Shown: one piece after another, positions 57,285-64,000 of the stretch
How positions within the stretch are numbered: position 1 is the first letter of the stretch
Layout: the number at the start of each line of letters is the position of its first letter
Origin: Paucihalobacter sp036825875
GTDB taxonomy: Bacteria > Bacteroidota > Bacteroidia > Flavobacteriales > Flavobacteriaceae
NCBI RefSeq assembly: GCF_036825875.1
Contig: NZ_DAISXK010000002.1
Span: 61,960-125,959 of the forward strand
Direction: 5' to 3'
Length of the DNA: 64,000 nucleotides
Notes under the pieces: generated by a model
The model's input: only the letters and a program-made list of their open reading frames with translations
Told to the model about the DNA's origin: nothing
Database searches by the model: none
Translations under genes and position numbers: made by a program

Positions 57285-59516
57285 ATGAGATTAATAATTA
57301 TAAACCTTTTTGCAATTGCTACATGTCTAGGCTTAAATGCACAAACTTTGAAAGGAAAGGTTGTAGATACAAAAAATCAACCAATTGAAGATGCTTATGT
57401 CTTTAATATGACATCCGGAAATCATACACATTCATCCGGTGATGGTGTATTTTTTATTGGAAGTACAAAAGTTGGAGATTCTATTTCTATTGGTTTGTTG
57501 GGTTATGAAACTTTAAAATTTAAAGTTGATAACAACCAAATAAGCAACCAAACCATTTTTATTTTAAATGAAAAAATTTTTAGTCTAGATGAATTGGTTA
57601 TTTCAGAATCCATAAATCCTGTTAACACGATAGTTAGATTAGATATTGCAACAAACCCCGTGAATTCTTCTCAAGATATTTTGCGTAAAGTTCCAGGTCT
57701 TTTTATAGGTCAGCATGCTGGAGGTGGTAAAGCAGAACAAATATTTTTACGTGGATTTGATATAGATCACGGTACTGACGTTGCAATATCGGTTGATGGT
57801 ATGCCAGTTAACATGGTTTCGCATGCACATGGACAAGGATATAGTGATTTACACTTTTTAATTCCTGAAACTATCAATACAATAGATTTTGGAAAAGGTC
57901 CGTATTATGCAGGTGTAGGTGATTTTAATACGGCTGGATATGTTGGGTTTTCAACCTTAAACAGGTTGAAAGAGAGTAGTATTACCGTTAGTGCGGGTCA
58001 GTTTAATACCATTAGAACCTTAGGGATGTTTAATTTAATAGAAGATCAATCCAACCAGAGTGCCTACGCGGCTATTGAATATTTGGCTGGTGATGGTCCA
58101 TTTGAGTCTCCTCAAGGTTTTAACCGATTGAATATTTTCGGTAAATACACTTCAATATTTAAAAATAACGATAAATTATCGGTAACAGCTTCTCATTTTA
58201 CAAGTAGATGGGACGCTTCTGGACAAATTCCGCAACGTGCGGTAGACGATGGAAGCATCACAAGATTTGGCGCGATAGACGATACCGAAGGCGGTAACAC
58301 ATCCAGAACCAATGTGAATATAGCCTTAAATAAACGTATTGACGATGAAACCACATTAAAATCAAATATGTATTATTCTAAATACGATTTTGAATTGTAT
58401 TCTAATTTCACCTTCTTTTTAGAAGATCCAATTAATGGCGATCAAATTCGTCAAAGAGAAAACCGTGATATTATCGGACTTAATTCTAGCATAACCAAAA
58501 ACACAAATCTTGGAAATGTTCCAGTCGAGGTATCTTCAGGCTTCGGATTCAGACATGATATGGTTAGAGATGTTGAACTTTCTAGATCGTTAAATCGTTC
58601 TACAACGCTCGAAAACATTCAATTAGGAGATTTAGATCAAACCAATATTGACGGTTTTGTGAAGGCAAAATTCGATTTCGGTAAATTTAGTATCGCACCC
58701 GGTCTACGTTTGGATTATTTCAAATTTATGTACAACGATAAGTTGCAACCAACATACACCGTACAATCTGAAAACAAAACTATAGTAAGTCCCAAACTTA
58801 ATTTTTACTACGATTTAAACAGAAACATGCAATTGTTTTTAAAATCGGGTATAGGGTTTCATTCCAATGATACTCGAGTGGTAGTAAATAATTTAGGCGA
58901 AGATATTTTGCCACGTGCCTATGGTGTTGATTTGGGAACTGTTTGGAAACCAGCTTCAAATTTAGTAGTTAATACAGCACTTTGGTATTTGTACTTAGAA
59001 CAAGAATTTGTGTATGTAGGCGATGCAGGAATAGTTGAACCAAGTGGTAGAACAGAACGATTCGGCCTTGATTTGGGTTTGCGTTATCAAATAAATGATT
59101 GGTTATATTTTGATTCGGATGCCACCTACACAGATGCTAAAAGTCTAGACGATCCCGATGGTGAAAACTTTATCCCATTAGCACCAAAATTTACTGCGAC
59201 TGGTGGATTTTCAGTGAGTAACTTAGATAATTTTTCAGGAGGATTGCGCATGCGTTATTTGGGTGATAGACCAGCAAATGAAGACAATTCTATTGTAGCT
59301 GAAGGTTATTTTGTAACGGATTTAAATTTGAATTACAACCTGAGTAAAAATATAACCTTAGGATTAATTATAGAAAACCTTTTTGATGTAGATTGGAATG
59401 AAACCCAATTTGCAACAGAATCAAGGTTGGCAAGTGAAGTAGATTCTGTAGAAGAAATTCATTTCACGCCAGGAACACCTTTTTTCTTGAGAGGAAGTAT
59501 TACGTATAGATTTTAA
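57285..59516 (+). CDS. TonB-dependent outer-membrane receptor with His-containing plug
   Basis: A 743-residue receptor. Signal peptide 1-19 (GLNAQ), then a carboxypeptidase-D-like regulatory domain (LKGKVVDTKNQPIEDAYV), the plug (SSQDILRKVPGLFIGQHAG, FLRGFDIDHGTDVAISVDGMP, VSHAHGQGYSDLHF) and a beta barrel ending in GSITYRF. The plug contains several conserved His residues near the substrate side. No SusD partner is present, so the ligand is more likely a metal complex or small molecule than a glycan; this is inference. It follows the TPR lipoprotein by 8 bases. Confidence 0.92.
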   Translation: MRLIIINLFAIATCLGLNAQTLKGKVVDTKNQPIEDAYVFNMTSGNHTHSSGDGVFFIGSTKVGDSISIGLLGYETLKFKVDNNQISNQTIFILNEKIFSLDELVISESINPVNTIVRLDIATNPVNSSQDILRKVPGLFIGQHAGGGKAEQIFLRGFDIDHGTDVAISVDGMPVNMVSHAHGQGYSDLHFLIPETINTIDFGKGPYYAGVGDFNTAGYVGFSTLNRLKESSITVSAGQFNTIRTLGMFNLIEDQSNQSAYAAIEYLAGDGPFESPQGFNRLNIFGKYTSIFKNNDKLSVTASHFTSRWDASGQIPQRAVDDGSITRFGAIDDTEGGNTSRTNVNIALNKRIDDETTLKSNMYYSKYDFELYSNFTFFLEDPINGDQIRQRENRDIIGLNSSITKNTNLGNVPVEVSSGFGFRHDMVRDVELSRSLNRSTTLENIQLGDLDQTNIDGFVKAKFDFGKFSIAPGLRLDYFKFMYNDKLQPTYTVQSENKTIVSPKLNFYYDLNRNMQLFLKSGIGFHSNDTRVVVNNLGEDILPRAYGVDLGTVWKPASNLVVNTALWYLYLEQEFVYVGDAGIVEPSGRTERFGLDLGLRYQINDWLYFDSDATYTDAKSLDDPDGENFIPLAPKFTATGGFSVSNLDNFSGGLRMRYLGDRPANEDNSIVAEGYFVTDLNLNYNLSKNITLGLIIENLFDVDWNETQFATESRLASEVDSVEEIHFTPGTPFFLRGSITYRF

Positions 59517-59639
59517 AATAATCAGCATTGTTGAATTAAGGGATAGTAACTATGTTGATTAAACTAACAATGTCATCGCTTTAACAAGTGCTTTAGGTTA
59601 AGTTGATTAGTGGTGTTTTTGAGTTTTGTTGTTAGTTGA

Positions 59640-59675
59640 TGATAACCCGCTGAAATTTTCAGCGGGTTATTCATT
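59640..59675 (+). terminator. intrinsic terminator after the first TonB receptor
   Basis: Perfect stem AACCCGCTGAA / TTCAGCGGGTT around ATT, followed by ATTCATTT. It closes the TPR-TonB unit. Confidence 0.88.
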
Positions 59676-59828
59676 TAATACCATGAATGAAACCATAAAT
59701 AATCATTTTCAGTTTTCTATTAACTAATTTTACATTTCATCTCAATGATTCTACACTTGAGTTACTAATTGTTTTAAAGATCTGCCAAGAACTTCAATTT
59801 TGTGCTATCAATTAAAACATGCACAGAA
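59676..59828. other. intergenic stretch before the second TonB receptor
   Basis: AT-rich with no ORF or RNA gene recognised. CAATTTTG, a 7/8 match to the -7 box, lies about 30 bases before the receptor start and may be its promoter. Confidence 0.45.
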
Positions 59829-61982
59829 GTGAAACAAATTTTATTTATTCTTATTGTCTTAATAACCAAAACTATTACAGCTCAAACCACCATTTCGGGA
59901 AAGGTGACCGATGTGAAAGGAATGCCAATAGCTGGTGCCAATATTTATTTACAAGGTACTTATGATGGTGGCACGTCGGATGATTCAGGTGAATTTTCTT
60001 TTATAACTGATGAAAATGGTGAAAAAACGCTCATTGTTTCATTTTTATCCTTCGAAACTTTTGAATTAACAAAGGATGTTTCTTCAATGACCAAGCTGGA
60101 AATCAAACTGCGTGAGGATGTCAATACCATGGATGCCGTTATTTTATCTGCCGGAACTTTTTCAGCAGGAGATAATAGTAAAGTTTCGGTTTTAAAGGCC
60201 TTAGATGTAGTAACAACAGCAAGTGCATTAGGTGATTTCGTAGGTGCTTTGCAAACCTTACCAGGAACTACAACGGTGGCCGAAGATGGTCGATTATTTG
60301 TTCGTGGTGGCGAGGCTGATGAAACTCAAATTTTCATCGATGGGATTCGTGTGTTCACACCTTATAGTCCTACTACTAATAATATACCTTCACGTGGACG
60401 TTATTCGCCATTTTTGTTTGATGGGATTACGTTTTCTACAGGTGGTTACTCGGCTGAATACGGACAAGCATTGTCCAGCGTACTACTTTTAAATACCATT
60501 GACGAGCCAGATCAAAATAAAACAGATATTGGAATCATGAGTGTTGGCGCCACGCTTGGAAATACTCAAAAGTGGCATAAAAGTTCACTGAGTGTGAATG
60601 CGTCATACACTAATTTAGCACCTTATTTATTGTTATTTGAAGATAGAAATGATTGGCAAAAACCATTTGAAGGTGCCTCAGGCGAATTGGTTTTCAGACA
60701 AAAATTAAATTCAGGATTGCTAAAATTGTATGCCGCATTTGATACTACCAATTTTGAGCTGATTCAGGAGGATATAAATATAACTGAAGGTGTAAAATTT
60801 AAGCTCAATAATAATAATTTGTATTTTAATGGTTCGTATAAAGGCGTTATATCCGACAATTGGGCAATATCTAGTGGATTAAGCTACACCTACGCCAATA
60901 ATGAATTAAATTTCATTGATAACAATATTGATAATTCAGAAAATTCCTTTCATGCTAAAGTTGTTTTTAAACGCAGATTCAACAATCGGTTTAAGTTGAA
61001 TATTGGAACCGAATATTTTGCGACAAAATTTAATGAGCTATTCGAGAGTAGCACGATTCAAGAAACGCCTTTAGGATTTCAAAATAATATCAGCGCTTTA
61101 TTTACAGAAGCGGATTTAATTTTCTCAAAGAAATTGGCTTTAAAGGCAGGTATTAGAGGTGAATATTCCGAGATATTTAATCAATTTACAGTTTCACCTA
61201 GAATTTCAATTGCTTATAAAACCGATAAAAATAGTCAAGTTTCCTTGGCCTATGGCGACTTTTACCAACAGTCCAACAGTGATATTTTAAAGTTTAATCA
61301 AGATTTAGAGTCGCAGCAAACATCCCATTATATTTTAAATTATCAATATAATTCTGAGGGGAAAATATTTAGAGCAGAAGCTTATTTCAAAAACTATAAT
61401 AACTTGGTAAAGTATAATACTGAGTTTCCGGGGTTCAGTAGTACATATAATAATCTTGGCGAGGGTTATTCTAAAGGAATCGATTTATTTTGGCGTGATA
61501 ACAAAAGCTTTAAAAATTTAGATTATTGGGTTAGTTACTCCTATTTAGATACAGAGCGCGATTACAGAAATTTCCCAAGTCCGGCAGTGCCAAGTTTTGT
61601 AAACAATCATAACTTCTCTGTTGTTGGAAAATATTGGATCGATTCGTTAAAAAGTCAGATTGGGATGAGTTATGCTTTTGCTACTGGTCGCACTTATACA
61701 AATCCTAATAACGTCGGATTTTTAAATGCTAAAACAAAACCTTTTAATAGTTTGAGTTTAAACTGGGCTTATCTATTAAGCCCACAAAAAATACTGTATT
61801 TCTCAATTAATAATGTGCTTGGAACTAAAAATATCAATGGTTATCAATATGCCAACACGCCTGACATGAATGGCAATTTTAATAGACGCGCTTTGAGGCC
61901 TGCAACTGATCAATTCTTTTTTGTGGGATTCTTTTGGACCATTAGTGAAAAGGGAACCGATAACCAGCTCAATAATTTGTAA
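59829..61982 (+). CDS. TonB-dependent outer-membrane receptor (second)
   Basis: A 717-residue receptor from GTG 59829, which gives signal peptide MKQILFILIVLITKTITAQ; an earlier in-frame GTG at 59802 adds nine unlikely residues. It has a CarboxypepD_reg-like domain (TISGKVTDVKGMPIAGANIYL), a plug (LGDFVGALQTLPGTTTVAED, LFVRGGEADETQIFIDGIRV) and a barrel. It is only weakly like the receptor upstream and is separated from it by a terminator, so they are probably distinct transcription units. No SusD is adjacent. Ligand unknown. Confidence 0.91.
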   Translation: MKQILFILIVLITKTITAQTTISGKVTDVKGMPIAGANIYLQGTYDGGTSDDSGEFSFITDENGEKTLIVSFLSFETFELTKDVSSMTKLEIKLREDVNTMDAVILSAGTFSAGDNSKVSVLKALDVVTTASALGDFVGALQTLPGTTTVAEDGRLFVRGGEADETQIFIDGIRVFTPYSPTTNNIPSRGRYSPFLFDGITFSTGGYSAEYGQALSSVLLLNTIDEPDQNKTDIGIMSVGATLGNTQKWHKSSLSVNASYTNLAPYLLLFEDRNDWQKPFEGASGELVFRQKLNSGLLKLYAAFDTTNFELIQEDINITEGVKFKLNNNNLYFNGSYKGVISDNWAISSGLSYTYANNELNFIDNNIDNSENSFHAKVVFKRRFNNRFKLNIGTEYFATKFNELFESSTIQETPLGFQNNISALFTEADLIFSKKLALKAGIRGEYSEIFNQFTVSPRISIAYKTDKNSQVSLAYGDFYQQSNSDILKFNQDLESQQTSHYILNYQYNSEGKIFRAEAYFKNYNNLVKYNTEFPGFSSTYNNLGEGYSKGIDLFWRDNKSFKNLDYWVSYSYLDTERDYRNFPSPAVPSFVNNHNFSVVGKYWIDSLKSQIGMSYAFATGRTYTNPNNVGFLNAKTKPFNSLSLNWAYLLSPQKILYFSINNVLGTKNINGYQYANTPDMNGNFNRRALRPATDQFFFVGFFWTISEKGTDNQLNNL

Positions 61983-62092
61983 TTGCAGGACAATTACAAT
62001 TCATCCTTGATAATTAACAACTCAGTAAAAGAGGTTTTAAATTTTTGATTTAACTAAAAATCTTTGAACCATAATCATTAAATAAAAACAAC

Positions 62093-62713
62093 ATGAAACA
62101 GTTTTTTACCATCATTATTTTATCCTTATCACTATTGTTAAACGCTCAATCAAATTACGAAAAGGGTATGAAAAAAGCTTTCGATTTATGGGAAGCCAAT
62201 AACTGGAACGAAGCAGAACAACTTTTCGAGCGTATTGCAGCAGCCGAGCCAGATGAATGGTTGCCAAATTATTACGTCGCTCAAATGAACAGTATCAAAT
62301 CTTGGAACGAAAAAGATTTAGAGGTGGTCACTGCGCAATTAACTAAAGCTCAGGATTATCTTAATAACGCTATGGCAATTAGTAAAGATAACTACCATAT
62401 TTTAGTCATGCAGGCTCAAATTTATACCAATTGGATTGCACTGGACGGTAGAACTTACGGCATGAAATACTCAGGAAAAGTAACAGAATTATACAATCAA
62501 GCATATGCCTTAGCTCCAGAAAATCCAATGGTAGTGTTATCCCGGGCCGATTGGAATATGGGCAGCGCACGTTATTTTGGTCAAGACACCAAACCATTTT
62601 GTAAAGATGTAGAAAAGGCTCTAGCTCTTTTTGAAGATTACAAGCCAGAACCATTTCACCCAAATTGGGGCAAACAACGTGCTGTTGAGATTTTAAAATC
62701 TTGTAAAGATTAA
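62093..62713 (+). CDS. exported TPR-like protein
   Basis: A 206-residue protein with signal peptide 1-18 (LLLNAQ). Helical repeats include YEKGMKKAFDLWEANNWNEAEQLFERIAAAEPDEW and KVTELYNQAYALAPENPMVV, a tetratricopeptide pattern. It follows the second TonB receptor by 110 bases and may be its periplasmic partner. It converges on the anti-sigma gene across a shared terminator. Confidence 0.82.
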   Translation: MKQFFTIIILSLSLLLNAQSNYEKGMKKAFDLWEANNWNEAEQLFERIAAAEPDEWLPNYYVAQMNSIKSWNEKDLEVVTAQLTKAQDYLNNAMAISKDNYHILVMQAQIYTNWIALDGRTYGMKYSGKVTELYNQAYALAPENPMVVLSRADWNMGSARYFGQDTKPFCKDVEKALALFEDYKPEPFHPNWGKQRAVEILKSCKD

Positions 62714-62724
62714 TGAAATAAAAT

Positions 62725-62768
62725 AAAAAACCTTCTGTTGCAATTTTGCGAACAGAAGGTTATTAATA
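62725..62768 (+). terminator. bidirectional terminator between the TPR gene and the anti-sigma gene
   Basis: Perfect stem AACCTTCTGTT / AACAGAAGGTT with loop GCAATTTTGCG, A run on the left and AT-rich sequence on the right. Confidence 0.85.
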
Positions 62769-62784
62769 ATATTATTTTCAGTAT

Positions 62785-63582
62785 TTAAGGCATTACCGCA
62801 GCTACTGCACCCAAAGTGTAAAGTTGCTCTAAATTAGGTGAAACACTTCCGCCTTCTGGCTCAAGCGTAATACCAAACGCTTCACTTTCAAATTCATTAG
62901 CAATTTGGAAAATTTTATTATCGTCAGTTTCAAAATCTGATAATATACCTAAACTTACTGGCGTTAACGGACTTAATTTTAAGGACCATACTTGGTAAAC
63001 CTTTCCTTTTGGTGGTTCGGGTAAGCCTCCTGCATCTAAATAAATGTTTTTATTGTTTTTATCCCAATACACGGTGGCATAACTTTCTTCAAATTTGGCT
63101 TGACCACCAAGTGGCACTTCAATAATATTTTTATCTCTTAATACTGCTAAAATTTCTTTGGTGGTGATTAAATCGTTTTTGGTTATTTCGATTTGTTGTT
63201 CAAGAAACTCTTTTTCATTTTCAACAACTTGGATATCTGTTTGTAATTTTTTATTGTTGTTAATGGTAAACAACAAGGCCGCCCCAAGTAAAATAGCAGC
63301 CGCCCAGCCCGAGTAGCTGATGAATTTGTTTCTACCAGAATCAATTGGAATAACCTTCGGTTCTGCTTTATTTATGGTTGTTGAAATACTGCCATAATTG
63401 CCTTTGCTTCTCGAAGCTGCCGCCGTTAGCTGCTTGATAGCTTTTTCAATTTCAAGCACTTCCTTAAATACCTCAGGATGCTTCTGCATCATGGTATTGA
63501 CTTCCATATTTTCGGCTTCCGTAAGTTTTCCAGCTACGTAAAGCTCTAATATTCCTGATGATATGTATTCTTGAACGTCCAT
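62785..63582 (-). CDS. RskA-like anti-sigma factor
   Basis: A 265-residue membrane protein. The N-terminal cytoplasmic part (about 1-90) has the anti-sigma helical pattern (SSGILELYVAGKLTEAENMEV, HPEVFKEVLEIEKAI). One membrane segment (about 92-107) is followed by a periplasmic coiled coil (about 110-150) and a RskA-like domain (LPEPPKGKVYQVWSLKL, PVSLGIL). It sequesters its cognate ECF sigma until a periplasmic signal releases it, in the usual model. It begins 1 base after the sigma stop, an obvious operon. Confidence 0.92.
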   Translation of the reverse strand: MDVQEYISSGILELYVAGKLTEAENMEVNTMMQKHPEVFKEVLEIEKAIKQLTAAASRSKGNYGSISTTINKAEPKVIPIDSGRNKFISYSGWAAAILLGAALLFTINNNKKLQTDIQVVENEKEFLEQQIEITKNDLITTKEILAVLRDKNIIEVPLGGQAKFEESYATVYWDKNNKNIYLDAGGLPEPPKGKVYQVWSLKLSPLTPVSLGILSDFETDDNKIFQIANEFESEAFGITLEPEGGSVSPNLEQLYTLGAVAAVMP

Positions 63583-63583
63583 A

Positions 63584-64000
63584 TTAATTTAATATCATAT
63601 TTCTAAGTTCCTGAATACAATTCCGATTTTTGGTTTTTATCGAGCCAATTGGCATAGACAAAGTCTCTGATGCTTCCTTGTGGGTAAATCCTTTGAAGTA
63701 TAATAAATCAATTACCTCAATACATTTTTGGGTCAGTTTTTCTACATATTTTTTTATCCCGATGGCATTCATAGCATCATTTAAATTTTCGTTTGTTTCA
63801 ATACTATTTACGAAAAAATCGGCACTCAGGTTTTGCTTTGAGTTTTTATAGGCTTTTGACCGCAATTTATCTATAGCCGTATTGCGGGCTATATTGAGTA
63901 TCCAGGTGAAGAACCTACCTTTTTTAGCTGAGTAACTTTCGGAACTTTGCCAGGCTTTCACAAAAACGTCTTGAGTAAGTTCATCTGCAATGTCGGCATC
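63584..64000 (-). CDS. ECF-type sigma-70 factor, N-terminus outside the window
   Basis: The frame stays open to the right edge, so 138 C-terminal residues are seen and the start lies beyond 64000. Region 2 end is readable as DADIADELTQDVFVKAW and FFTWILNIARNTAIDKLRS; region 4 as DLLYFKGFTHKEASETLSMPIGSIKTKNRN, which contains the -35-recognising helix-turn-helix. It is followed directly by its RskA-like anti-sigma gene. Possible targets are the nearby exported and TonB genes, by position only. Confidence 0.92.
   Translation of the reverse strand, partial: DADIADELTQDVFVKAWQSSESYSAKKGRFFTWILNIARNTAIDKLRSKAYKNSKQNLSADFFVNSIETNENLNDAMNAIGIKKYVEKLTQKCIEVIDLLYFKGFTHKEASETLSMPIGSIKTKNRNCIQELRNMILN

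Noticed and set aside
57285..61982. SusC/SusD polysaccharide utilisation locus
   Set aside because: There is no SusD-like lipoprotein and no glycoside hydrolase nearby; the lipoprotein present is a TPR protein.

Overview
The window is about 64 kb of AT-rich chromosome from a member of the Flavobacteriaceae (phylum Bacteroidota). Support comes from type IX secretion (T9SS) C-terminal sorting domains, a PorV/PorQ-family protein, SusC-like TonB receptors, an undecaprenyl-phosphate sugar transferase, BshC, 2TM-domain proteins, a LETM1-related protein, and TAnnTTTG (-7) promoter boxes typical of the phylum in front of many genes. I see no rRNA, tRNA, IS element, prophage or CRISPR array.

Layout. 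1-8.3 kb: tail of a PhoD-like phosphatase, ndk, a cold-shock gene, then a minus-strand peptidase pair in which the M14 gene is intact but the M16 gene is broken by two separate lesions; bshC follows. 8.3-20.2 kb: a TPR/LuxR-type regulator, a small outer-membrane protein, and a tightly spaced surface-protein cluster (short T9SS protein, fibre-like protein, 1,882-residue leucine-rich-repeat T9SS protein, FN3-like lipoprotein). 20.4-28.2 kb: conserved block guaA, LysM/binding-protein fusion, OsmC, DUF3820, pyrG, yidC. 28.5-35.8 kb: fasciclin lipoprotein, MORN protein, mnmA, a T9SS subtilase, a nitronate monooxygenase-like enzyme and an ATP-grasp enzyme.

36-48.9 kb is envelope-biased housekeeping: MATE exporter, recQ, kdsD-like isomerase, tatC, AhpD-like protein, lptB, pssA, a PorV/PorQ-like protein, lnt, a sugar-lipid initiating transferase and a cyclophilin-FKBP fusion. 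49.1-53.3 kb: a DUF2141 protein, a LytS-type kinase fused to a 2TM domain, two stand-alone 2TM proteins, a LytTR regulator and a Fic protein. 53.3-64 kb: a LETM1-related protein, a DUF4331 domain split over two exported proteins, a TPR lipoprotein with a TonB receptor, a second TonB receptor, a TPR protein, and a convergent ECF sigma/anti-sigma pair that runs off the window end.

The points most worth a second look are the surface cluster with six capped LRR modules, the split DUF4331/TonB locus beside an ECF sigma pair, the doubly broken M16 peptidase, a RecQ with no zinc-site cysteines, and three genes whose -7 box lies so close to the start codon that leaderless mRNAs are predicted.
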